NCBI GenBank assembly: GCA_018823325.1
Contig: JAHJIJ010000006.1
Coordinates: forward strand, 244,790-308,789
DNA length: 64,000 nt
Reading direction: 5' to 3'
Source: Alphaproteobacteria bacterium
Lineage (GTDB): Bacteria > Pseudomonadota > Alphaproteobacteria > Sphingomonadales > Sphingomonadaceae
The translations under genes and the position numbers were made by a program. A model generated the notes under the pieces. The model worked only from the letters and a program-made list of their open reading frames with translations, made no database searches and had not been told where the DNA came from. Each line of letters starts with the position of its first letter. Positions within the stretch are counted from its first letter, which is position 1. This document shows, in pieces, positions 31,632-39,506 of this stretch.

Positions 31632-33296
31632 ATGAGCGAGAATCACCAGCCCCAGCCAGTCGCGCCGTCTGCATGCCTGCCCATCAGCAAGCGCGATCCA
31701 GACGCGCTCCCCTGGTGGCAGGGCGCGACCATCTACCAGATCTATCCGCGCAGCTTTGCGGACTCCAATGGCGACGGCATTGGCGATCTGCCCGGCATCA
31801 CCGCGCGGCTGGATCATGTCGCCAGCCTTGGCGTCGACGCCATCTGGCTCTCGCCCTTCTTCACCTCGCCGATGCGCGATTTCGGCTATGACGTTGCCGA
31901 TTACTGCGATGTCGATCCGATCTTCGGCACGCTGGCGGATTTCGATGCGCTGCTGGACCGCGCCCATGCCCTTGGCCTGCGCGTCATCATCGATCAGGTG
32001 TTCGCCCACACGTCGGACCGGCACCCGTGGTTCCAGGCCAGCCGCGCCAGTCGTCATGGCGATCATGCCGGTTGGTATGTCTGGGCGGACCCGAAGCCGG
32101 ACGGCTCGCCGCCCTCCAACTGGCAGAGCGTGTTCGGCGGTCCGGCCTGGACCTGGGATGCGCGCCGCCGCCAATATTATTTCCACAATTTCCTGCGCGA
32201 GCAGCCCCAGCTCAATGGCCATCATCCGCAGGTGCAGCAGGCCTTGCTCGATGTCTCGCGCTTTTGGCTGGATCGCGGCGTCGACGGCTTCCGGCTCGAT
32301 GCGCTCAACTTCCTGATGCACGATCCGCGCCTGCGCCATAATCCACCGCACCCGGACCAGAGCGGGCCGCGCACACGGCCGTTCGATTATCAGCAACGCC
32401 GGTACAATCAGGGCCATCGCCACATTCCCCGCTTCATCGAGAAGGTGAGGGGGCTGATGGACGAGTATCAGGTTCGCTTCACGGTCGCCGAGATCGGCGG
32501 CGACGATGCCCTGCGCGAAATGAAGCTCTACACCAGCGGCGAGAAGCGGCTGAACACAAGCTACGGCTTCGACTTTCTCTATGCCGAGACGCTAACCCCG
32601 CAAGTGGTGGCGGATGCCATCGGCCAGTGGCCGGACCGCGCCGGCATGGGTTGGCCGAGCTGGGCGTTCGAGAACCACGATGCGCCCCGCGCCGTCACCC
32701 GCTGGCTGCCCGAGGGCACGGATGCACAAACCCGCGCGCGTTTTGCCGCGATGAAGCTGCTGCTGCTCACCTGCCTGCGCGGCAATATCTTTCTCTATCA
32801 GGGGGAAGAGCTGGGGCTGACACAGGTCGATGTGCCGTTCGAGGATCTGCAGGACCCGGAAGCCATTGCCAACTGGCCATTGACGCTCAGCCGCGATGGC
32901 GCCCGCACGCCCATGCCCTGGCACGGCGATGCGCCCCATGCCGGCTTTTCCGCCGCGAAGCCCTGGCTGCCCGTCGGTGCGGATCATCCTGCGCTCGCCG
33001 TGGACCGACAGGAGGCCGATCCCGCATCGCTCCTCCACCTGACGCGCGCGCTGCTTGCCTTCCGCAAGAGCCAGCCTGCACTGCGCTGGGGCGCCATCCG
33101 CTTCGTAGAGGTGGGGAAGAGCGTGCTGCTCTTCGAGCGCCGCTTCGGGGATCAGCGCCTGATGTGCCTGTTCAACATGGGCGCCGATCCGGCCTCATGG
33201 CCCAAGCGCCTCTCTCGCGATGAACCGCTGATGCGGATGGGCGGAGCCGGGCAGGGTGAGCTACCCGCCTATTCGGGCTGTGTGCTGGCGGGATAG
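31632..33296 (+). CDS. GH13 alpha-glucosidase
   Basis: A 554-residue glycoside hydrolase family 13 enzyme of the oligo-1,6-glucosidase/alpha-glucosidase branch, releasing glucose from maltose-type oligosaccharides. The conserved regions are in order: IYQIYPRSFADSNGDGIGDLPGI, the region with DQVFAHTSDRHPWF, the nucleophile Asp in GFRLDALN, the acid Glu in TVAEIGGDD and the stabilising Asp in FENHDAPR. No signal peptide is evident, so it is probably cytoplasmic. I place the start at ATG 31632; no good ribosome site is seen. No sugar transporter adjoins it. Confidence 0.9.
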   Translation: MSENHQPQPVAPSACLPISKRDPDALPWWQGATIYQIYPRSFADSNGDGIGDLPGITARLDHVASLGVDAIWLSPFFTSPMRDFGYDVADYCDVDPIFGTLADFDALLDRAHALGLRVIIDQVFAHTSDRHPWFQASRASRHGDHAGWYVWADPKPDGSPPSNWQSVFGGPAWTWDARRRQYYFHNFLREQPQLNGHHPQVQQALLDVSRFWLDRGVDGFRLDALNFLMHDPRLRHNPPHPDQSGPRTRPFDYQQRRYNQGHRHIPRFIEKVRGLMDEYQVRFTVAEIGGDDALREMKLYTSGEKRLNTSYGFDFLYAETLTPQVVADAIGQWPDRAGMGWPSWAFENHDAPRAVTRWLPEGTDAQTRARFAAMKLLLLTCLRGNIFLYQGEELGLTQVDVPFEDLQDPEAIANWPLTLSRDGARTPMPWHGDAPHAGFSAAKPWLPVGADHPALAVDRQEADPASLLHLTRALLAFRKSQPALRWGAIRFVEVGKSVLLFERRFGDQRLMCLFNMGADPASWPKRLSRDEPLMRMGGAGQGELPAYSGCVLAG

Positions 33297-33305
33297 GGAA
33301 GGCTG

Positions 33306-33379
33306 CTTGTCCGTCAGCCAGGTCAAACCGGCATCGCTGCAGCACGAAAACGGCCGGTGAGGCTGGGCTGACGGACAAG
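33306..33379. repeat. 14-base inverted repeat with long loop
   Basis: CTTGTCCGTCAGCC (33306-33319) and GGCTGACGGACAAG (33366-33379) are perfect inverted copies 46 bases apart, between the convergent alpha-glucosidase and GST genes. Possibly a bidirectional transcription end, although no T-runs flank it. Confidence 0.5.
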
Positions 33380-33479
33380 GCCAGCATTCTCATGCATGTT
33401 TTAGCTTAACAGGAGCCTAACGGGGAACCTTGTTTGCCCGGAAAATGCACCCGGCTGTCCCTGCTCGGGCCGAGCCTGC

Positions 33480-34226
33480 TCACCCGTTGCGCGCCACCAG
33501 CCCGGTATGATCCGGCATCGCCAGCGCGGCCGCCACGCCCGGCCGCGCCTTCATGCGCGCCATCCAAGCCATGGCGCGCGGGGTGCGCTCCTCGTTCCAC
33601 AGCTCGGGATAGCTGCGCGGCATGGAGGTCGCCATGGCGAACACCGCGACGTCGGCAAGCGTGAAGACGCCGCCAACCAGCCAGTCATGGCCGGCGAGCG
33701 CCTTCTCCACGCGGTTGGTGACGTCCTCCAGATTGGCGCGCCAGCCGGCCAGTTCCCGCTCGGTGAAACCGCCCTTCGCCGCCAGTTCCCATTTGTCGCG
33801 CTTTTCCTGCAGGGGAATGCGCTTCAGCCGTTCCTCGAACTCCCCCTCGGGCAGCGCCTTGGCCATGCCGGGGATCACGCGATGCCAGGCGAGGAAGGAG
33901 AGAGACGGGCGGAACACCTCGTCGACATATTTGGTCCAGACGCGCATCTGCGCCTGCAGATACGGGTCGGCGGGCTTGAGCGGCGGCCCGTCGAACACAT
34001 CGTCGATATACTCATTGATCACGGTCGATTCGGTCACCACCCGACCATCGTGCACCAGCGTCGGCACCTGCCCGGCGGGGTTGATCTCCAGATAGGCCGG
34101 ATGATGCTGCTCGAACTTCATCAGGTTGATGTAATGGCTGGTAAATTCCACGCCCTTCTCGTGCATGGCAAGCAGCACCTTGAGGCTGTTGGAAGCGGGT
34201 TCGCCGTGGTAGAGATCGACGGTCAT
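33480..34226 (-). CDS. Glutathione S-transferase, LigF-like (beta-etherase family)
   Basis: A 248-residue GST. The thioredoxin-fold half has SNSLKVLLAMHEKG, NPAGQVPTL and ESTVINEYIDD (glutathione-binding ES). The helical half has MRVWTKYVDEVF, EEFEERLKRIPLQEKRDKW and HDWLVGGVFTLADVAVF. These segments recall LigF, the SYK-6 enzyme that splits beta-aryl ether bonds of lignin dimers with glutathione. It is divergent, with 50 bases between, from an SDR resembling the C-alpha dehydrogenases that make the LigF-type substrate. The function is inferred from that pairing and from recall of LigF; a general detoxifying GST is possible. Confidence 0.78.
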   Translation of the reverse strand: MTVDLYHGEPASNSLKVLLAMHEKGVEFTSHYINLMKFEQHHPAYLEINPAGQVPTLVHDGRVVTESTVINEYIDDVFDGPPLKPADPYLQAQMRVWTKYVDEVFRPSLSFLAWHRVIPGMAKALPEGEFEERLKRIPLQEKRDKWELAAKGGFTERELAGWRANLEDVTNRVEKALAGHDWLVGGVFTLADVAVFAMATSMPRSYPELWNEERTPRAMAWMARMKARPGVAAALAMPDHTGLVARNG

Positions 34227-34276
34227 TGGTTGCAAATCCCTATTATAAGTGTGGCTGACATGGCGCGAGGAGAGGC

Positions 34277-35146
34277 ATGGATACTGTAGCAGGCGCAATG
34301 GCGTTCATCACCGGCGGCGCGAGCGGCATCGGCCTTGGCATGGCCCGCGCGCTGGCCGCGCAGGGCGCGAAGATCGCCGTGTGCGATGTGCGTGCGGATC
34401 ATCTCGCTCAGGCCGCGCAGACTGCTGCGCAGGAGGGCTGGGCAGATCGCTTCCGCGCCCTGCGGCTCGACGTGCGAGACCGCGCGGGTTTCGCCGCCGC
34501 GCTGGACGAAGCCGAAGCCGCGCTCGGCCCGTTGCAAATCCTCATCAACAATGCCGGCATCGGCATCCAGGGGCCGGTGGATGAAGCCACGTTTGCCGAC
34601 TGGGACTGGGCGATTGGCGTCAATCTGATGGGCGTGGTGAACGGTCTGGTTACCGGCCTGCCGCGCATCAAGGCGCATGGTCTGGGCGGGCATGTCGTTA
34701 ACACCGCCTCGCAGGGCGCGATCATGCAGGCGCGCGCCACCCGCGGCGTCTATGCGCCCACCAAGGCCGCCGTGATCTCGATGACCGAACATCTGAAGCT
34801 GGAGCTTGATGCGAAGAGCGGCAGCATGGTGGGCGGGACGATCGGCGCCAGCGTCGTGTGCCCCGGCCCGGTGCGCACCAATATCGAGGAGACCGAGCAG
34901 CATCGCCCGGCCGAGTTCAAGGTCGAGACGCCATTCCGCCTGCGCGACGAAACCCCGCCCGCCGGGGCGCTGCCGCCCACCGATCCGGGTTTCTGGCTGG
35001 ACCCGCTGAAAGTGGGCGAGATGACGGTCCATGCGATCCTGACCAACAAACTCTATGTCATTACCCATCCGGCCTTCATCGGCTCGGTGAAGGCGCGCCA
35101 TGCCGGCATCGAGGCGGCGATGGCGGACGAGTATCTGCCGCGCTGA
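34277..35146 (+). CDS. SDR oxidoreductase resembling LigD-type C-alpha dehydrogenases
   Basis: A 289-residue short-chain dehydrogenase with FITGGASGIGLGMARALA (cofactor), NNAGIGIQGPVDEA, and active-site YAPTKAA preceded by the Ser in NTASQGA. The WAIGVNLMGVVNGLVT stretch and the extended C-terminus (about 40 residues longer than classical SDRs) recall LigD/LigL/LigN of Sphingobium SYK-6, which oxidise the benzylic alcohol of beta-aryl ethers. AGGAGAGG lies before ATG 34277. It is divergent from the LigF-like GST, which would act next. Other SDR roles, for example on steroid or fatty alcohols, are not excluded. Confidence 0.78.
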   Translation: MDTVAGAMAFITGGASGIGLGMARALAAQGAKIAVCDVRADHLAQAAQTAAQEGWADRFRALRLDVRDRAGFAAALDEAEAALGPLQILINNAGIGIQGPVDEATFADWDWAIGVNLMGVVNGLVTGLPRIKAHGLGGHVVNTASQGAIMQARATRGVYAPTKAAVISMTEHLKLELDAKSGSMVGGTIGASVVCPGPVRTNIEETEQHRPAEFKVETPFRLRDETPPAGALPPTDPGFWLDPLKVGEMTVHAILTNKLYVITHPAFIGSVKARHAGIEAAMADEYLPR

Positions 35147-35214
35147 AGCCAAGTGCGGCCCTGCGAGGCCGGAAAGCCGCGCAGGCCTCACCGCGCCGGG
35201 CATGAGTGCCGCGC

Positions 35215-36126
35215 TCAGTGCGCCGCCTCGGCCTGCCGTCGCCGGAACTCGTATGTGTCCATTTCCTCACCGCTCTCGTTGAGCGTCGCGCGGCGCATGT
35301 CGCGGCGATACTGGTCCGTCTCCAGCGGCGTCGCGGCGTGCAGGGCATAGCGATTGTCCCAGATCACGATGTCGCCGACCGTCCACTGGTGCCGGTGGAT
35401 ATATTTGGGCTGCGTCACATGCTCGTAAAGCATCTCGACGAAGTCGTGGCCCTCATCGTCGCCCATGCCGACCACGCCCACGCAATGCCCGCCAACGAAC
35501 AGCGCCTTGCGCCCTAGCGGCGCCTCGCGCACCAGCGGGTGATGCACCGGCGGCATCGGCATCGCCGCCTTCATCTCCTCGGTCACCTCAAGCCCGGCAT
35601 ATTGGCGCCCGCGCCAGAAATCGTGGATGCCGGTCATGCCGTCCACCTTGTCCTTCATCGCCTGCGGCAGATCGTCATAGGCGGCGCGCAGATCAAGAAA
35701 GAGCGTGTCGCCGCCCACTTCCGAGGGTGGGCACTCCACGCCGCGCAGCATCGACCATTTGGAGGGCAGGGGATTGAACGAACTGTCCGCATGGAAGCGC
35801 TCGGCGCCCTTGGCGATGTTTGCATTGGCCGGGGTCAGCGGCTTGATATTGCCATCGGGATCGAGATTGCCAGCAAAGAACAGCTCGGGCGCGATCCGCC
35901 CTGCCGGGCGCTTGCCGTAATTGGGCGGATATTCTAGCGGCCCGAACAGCCTGGCGAAGCGGATATGCTCCTCATCCGAGATCGGCCCCTGCCGCACGAC
36001 GCAGACGATGTGCTTGTCCATCGCATCCTGCACGGATTGGCGCAGATCCTCGGTCGGCTCGGCCTTGAGATCCGCCCCGACGATCTCGCCGAAGAACAGG
36101 GGATGGAGCTGATTGACGGTGATCAT
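35215..36126 (-). CDS. TfdA/TauD-family alpha-ketoglutarate-dependent dioxygenase
   Basis: A 303-residue Fe(II)/2-oxoglutarate dioxygenase. The metal triad is His112 and Asp114 in RFHADSSF with the distal His in RYALHAAT. The flanking WSMLRGVECPP, GGDTLFLDLRAAYDDLP and GDIVIWDNR are closer to TfdA (2,4-dichlorophenoxyacetate dioxygenase) than to taurine dioxygenase. Such enzymes cleave aryl-ether or similar bonds by hydroxylating the adjacent carbon. Start ATG 36126 follows GAGAGG. The 177 bases upstream contain its promoter region. The substrate is unknown; neighbours suggest an aromatic ether. Confidence 0.84.
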   Translation of the reverse strand: MITVNQLHPLFFGEIVGADLKAEPTEDLRQSVQDAMDKHIVCVVRQGPISDEEHIRFARLFGPLEYPPNYGKRPAGRIAPELFFAGNLDPDGNIKPLTPANANIAKGAERFHADSSFNPLPSKWSMLRGVECPPSEVGGDTLFLDLRAAYDDLPQAMKDKVDGMTGIHDFWRGRQYAGLEVTEEMKAAMPMPPVHHPLVREAPLGRKALFVGGHCVGVVGMGDDEGHDFVEMLYEHVTQPKYIHRHQWTVGDIVIWDNRYALHAATPLETDQYRRDMRRATLNESGEEMDTYEFRRRQAEAAH

Positions 36127-36303
36127 GGCATGCCTCTCTCGTCTCTCCCGCCCGTGCTTGATGAGTCTGCGGCGGATTATCGGAGCGGAGTGTGAGCCGG
36201 TTACGGTGCCGAGTCAATATGGTTGGAATTTGCAATCATTGCTGTTCTTGGTGTCTAACGGACTTGAAGTGTTTGAAGCCACCGCGCGATGATGATCAGC
36301 CGC

Positions 36304-36948
36304 TCAGTCGCCGGGCGCGGTCGCACCAAGTCTCGCCTGCCCTTGTTCGTAAGCGGCGCGCTCGGCTTCCTGCACGCTCGGGCGGCTTCCGATCTGTTTT
36401 AGATAGCGCGTCAGGTTCGGCCATGTTTCCGTCGAGATGTCATGCGCTGCGGTCCACATGGCAATGGTGTAACAATGGGCATCGGCAATGGTGAAATCCT
36501 CTCCGACCAGCACCGTACGGTCTGCCAGTTGACTGTCGAGCCAGGTCAAATGCCTTCCCAGATATTGACGGGCAATCTCCCGATACTCAGGGGGCGTGTT
36601 GGCTTTGAACAACGGCATGAAGCCACCCTTGTGCAAATCGGCTCCGACGAAGCTCATCCATTCCAGCACGCGAAGGCGTTTGATCGACCCATGGGGCGGC
36701 AGCAGCCGCCGTTCCGGGCGCAGATCCGCAAGATATTGCATGATGACCGCGCCTTCGCTGATCCGATCGCCATTGGGAAGTTCGAGTGTCGGGACCGTAC
36801 CCTTCGAATTCACCAGGTGATAATCGCTGCCGTCCTGAAGGCGCTTTGAAACCATATCGACCCACTCCAGATCGAGGTCGATGCCTAACTCCCGCGCTAC
36901 GATGTCCACTGCCAGCGAACAACCGCGCACCTCATGATAGAGTTTCAT
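36304..36948 (-). CDS. Glutathione S-transferase (beta-class-like)
   Basis: A 214-residue GST. The N-terminal part MKLYHEVRGCSLAVDIVARELG has the position usually holding the catalytic Cys/Ser (RGCSLAV). SKGTVPTLELPNGDRISEGAVIMQYLAD gives the glutathione site, and the C-terminal helical domain contains VLVGEDFTIADAHCY. ATG 36948 follows AAGGA closely. It lies upstream of the dioxygenase gene on the same strand, 177 bases apart, so it may be part of the same unit. The class is inferred from the GCS motif; the substrate is unknown. Confidence 0.85.
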   Translation of the reverse strand: MKLYHEVRGCSLAVDIVARELGIDLDLEWVDMVSKRLQDGSDYHLVNSKGTVPTLELPNGDRISEGAVIMQYLADLRPERRLLPPHGSIKRLRVLEWMSFVGADLHKGGFMPLFKANTPPEYREIARQYLGRHLTWLDSQLADRTVLVGEDFTIADAHCYTIAMWTAAHDISTETWPNLTRYLKQIGSRPSVQEAERAAYEQGQARLGATAPGD

Positions 36949-37157
36949 TCCTTGCCTTCCCTCATTTGAAGTCCACCTGCACCAGGAATGCGCGCTGGCG
37001 CGGGAACGCTCCAGCGCGGCTGGGAATAGGTGATCCCTAGGGGCGTTGGTCAAGTGAGAAGGGCCGGACGTTCATCAGAGCGGTTCTGAACGGCTGCTCT
37101 GGTCGAGCCTTGGGTCTGTCCTACGGCTGGAATGTCGTGGGTGGCGATCGTGTTCCT

Positions 37158-37298
37158 ACCCACTCCGTTCGGGCTGAGCTTGTCGAAGCCCTGTCCTTCT
37201 CCTTTGAAACGTGGGCAGAAGAAGGACAGCCCCCTTCGACTGCCTGCAAGGCAGGCGCTTAGTACAGGCTTCGACAAGCTCAGGGCGAATGGGGTGGG
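37158..37298. repeat. REP-like palindromic repeat, copy 2 (with insertion)
   Basis: Almost identical to copy 1 at 27359 over the left arm and loop, but the right arm is interrupted by about 35 bases that contain their own palindrome CTGCCTGCAAGGCAGG. A degenerate copy of the island repeat follows on the minus strand at about 37303-37340, as after copy 1. The remaining gap 36949-37566 holds no gene I can support. Confidence 0.82.
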
Positions 37299-37566
37299 GC
37301 AATGGCACTCTCGTCGGCGTGGCCGGAAAGGCGCTTTTGAGGTCTCGCCCCTTGTTTTCTGCCATATGATTCTGCGCCGTTAACCATCTTCCTGGACGAC
37401 TGGAGAGATTGTTGACCACGACGCAGCACTGTCCTGATTATGCCCACCCAATTCCTCCAACATTGCCACCGCGCGCCCGCGCAGCTACAGGAGCCGGCTC
37501 GGGCAGATGAAGCGCCGCGTGCGCATCGGCAAGAACAAGCCCGCGCGCGGAAAGGCATTATTCACG

Positions 37567-38859
37567 ATGACGCAGAACCATGTGTTGATTGCCGGTGGTG
37601 GCATTGGCGGCCTCGTGCTGGCGCTTACACTGCATCAGATCGGCGTCTCCTGCACGGTGTTCGAGAGCGTTCGTGAGCTCAAGCCGCTGGGCGTGGGCAT
37701 CAATATCCAGCCTAATGCCGTTCGCGAGCTGGAAGATCTCGGCATTGGCGAGGCGGATCTGGATCAGGTCGGCATCCCGGCGCGGGAGTGGGCGCTCGTC
37801 GGCCTGAATGGCCGCGAGATCTATTCCGAGCCGCGCGGCAAGATCGCCGGCTATGACTGGCACCAATATGCCGTCCATCGCGGCGCCTTCCACCTCATGC
37901 TCTGTCGCAAGGTCATCGAGCGGCTCGGCCCCGATGCCTTGAAGCTTGGCCACAAGGTCACCGGCTATCGCAAGCGTGAGGATGGCGGCGTCACCGCGCT
38001 GGTCGATCTGGCGTTGGGCGGGCAGGTCGAATTCGATGGCGCGCTGCTGTTCGGCGCGGACGGCATTCATTCCAGCGTCCGTGCGCAGATGCATCCGGAT
38101 CAGCCGCCGATCCACTGGGGCGGCACGATCATGTGGCGCGGCACCGCGCGCGGCGTGCCGATCCGCTCCGGCTCTTCCTTCGTGGGTCTGGGCACCAGTC
38201 GCCACCGGGTGGTGATCTATCCGATTTCCCAGCCGGATGAGCAGGGGCTGGCGGACATCAACTGGATCGCCGAGAAGACCTATGACACCGGCCACGACTG
38301 GAGCAAATCCGGCTGGTTCCGCCCGGTCGAGCTCGCCGAGTTCGCGCATGAGTTCGATGGTTTCGTCTATGACTGGCTGAACCTGCCCGAACTGCTGGCG
38401 AAATCCGAGCTGGCCTATGAGAACCCGATGATCGACCGCGATCCGCTGCCGACCTGGGTCGATGGCCCCGTGGCGCTGATGGGCGATGCTGCGCATCCCA
38501 TGTACCCCACCGGCTCGAATGGTGCCTCGCAGGCGATCGTGGATGCGCGGATCATCGGGCGCGAGTTGCTGGCGCATGGCGTGACCCCGGCGGCGCTGCG
38601 GGCCTTTGACGACAAGCTCTGCGGCCCCATCGGGCAGGTGGCGATGCGCAATCGCGGTTCCGGTCCCTTCGGGCTGCTGGAACTGGTGGAGGAGCGCTGC
38701 GGTGGCGAATTCGAGGATATCGACGATGTTGTCCCCGCCGCCGAGCGCAGCGCTTTCATGCTTGCCTATCAGAAGGCGGCAGGCTTCGCGCGCGATACGC
38801 TGAACGCCGCGCCGCCGACCATTGAGCCGGGTTCCCTGGTGGCACGGGTCGCGGCATGA
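37567..38859 (+). CDS. FAD-dependent monooxygenase (class A, PhzS/salicylate hydroxylase-like)
   Basis: A 430-residue flavin monooxygenase that hydroxylates an aromatic substrate with NAD(P)H. FAD motif IAGGGIGGLVLALTLHQIG, DG motif FGADGIHSSVRAQMH and GD motif ALMGDAAHPMYPTGSNGASQ are intact. The sequence is nearer the PhzS/flavin-dependent oxidoreductase branch than PobA. The ATG at 37567 is chosen because the Rossmann fold starts ten residues later; the ribosome site is poor. Its stop overlaps the start of a DUF3237 gene by ATGA, so the two products probably work in one pathway. The substrate is not predictable. Confidence 0.86.
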   Translation: MTQNHVLIAGGGIGGLVLALTLHQIGVSCTVFESVRELKPLGVGINIQPNAVRELEDLGIGEADLDQVGIPAREWALVGLNGREIYSEPRGKIAGYDWHQYAVHRGAFHLMLCRKVIERLGPDALKLGHKVTGYRKREDGGVTALVDLALGGQVEFDGALLFGADGIHSSVRAQMHPDQPPIHWGGTIMWRGTARGVPIRSGSSFVGLGTSRHRVVIYPISQPDEQGLADINWIAEKTYDTGHDWSKSGWFRPVELAEFAHEFDGFVYDWLNLPELLAKSELAYENPMIDRDPLPTWVDGPVALMGDAAHPMYPTGSNGASQAIVDARIIGRELLAHGVTPAALRAFDDKLCGPIGQVAMRNRGSGPFGLLELVEERCGGEFEDIDDVVPAAERSAFMLAYQKAAGFARDTLNAAPPTIEPGSLVARVAA

Positions 38860-39323
38860 CGACCGCGCCGGCACCTGGCCTCACGCACGTCTGCGATTTC
38901 GTCATCAAGCTCAGCCGCCCGCATGAAATGGGCGTCTCCCCCGCGGGCACGCGGCGCATCATTCCGGTGGTCGGCGGCACGGTCAGCGGCCCCTTGCTGA
39001 ACGGCTGGCTGCTCAACGTCGGTGCTGACTGGCAGACGGTCCAGTCCGGCGGCATTGCCCAGCTTGACGCGCGCTACGCCATGGAGACGGACGATGGCGC
39101 CGTGATCGAGATCGTGGGGCTCGGCATCCGCCACGCCTCGCCCGATGTCACGGCCCGAATCGCGGCAGGCGAGGACGTGCCGCCGTCCGACTATTACATG
39201 CGCTCCTTCGTGAAGCTGGAATCCGGCCATGAAAACTACGGCTGGGTCAATCGCGCCCTGTTCGTCGCCACCGGCGGCAAGGTGGGTTCGACGGTGAGGC
39301 TCTCGGTCTACCGGATCGACTAA
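38856..39323 (+). CDS. DUF3237 domain protein (first of two)
   Basis: A 155-residue protein of the DUF3237 family, a lipocalin-like beta-barrel of unknown function. Recognisable parts are RRIIPVVGGTVSGPLLNGWLL, QLDARYAMETDDGAVIEI and SDYYMRSFVKLESG. It is translationally coupled to the flavin monooxygenase (ATGA overlap). A second family member lies at 47076 beside another catabolic cluster. Suggested roles include binding or modifying an unstable catabolic intermediate; nothing in the sequence proves it. Confidence 0.86.
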   Translation: MTTAPAPGLTHVCDFVIKLSRPHEMGVSPAGTRRIIPVVGGTVSGPLLNGWLLNVGADWQTVQSGGIAQLDARYAMETDDGAVIEIVGLGIRHASPDVTARIAAGEDVPPSDYYMRSFVKLESGHENYGWVNRALFVATGGKVGSTVRLSVYRID

Positions 39324-39506
39324 GCGGGGCGCACCGTCAGGTTTGTGCCCTTCGCCGAAGCCTGCAGGCCCAGACCCCAGGCCGCCAAGAACGGGTGCGA
39401 CTTAAAAGTGAAACGTTACTCATCCGCACGGAACCGTACGTAACTTGCGGAACAAAAGCCGTTTCTTCTAGCAGCCCACGTTCAACAGGACGGGGATTTG
39501 GAAGAT

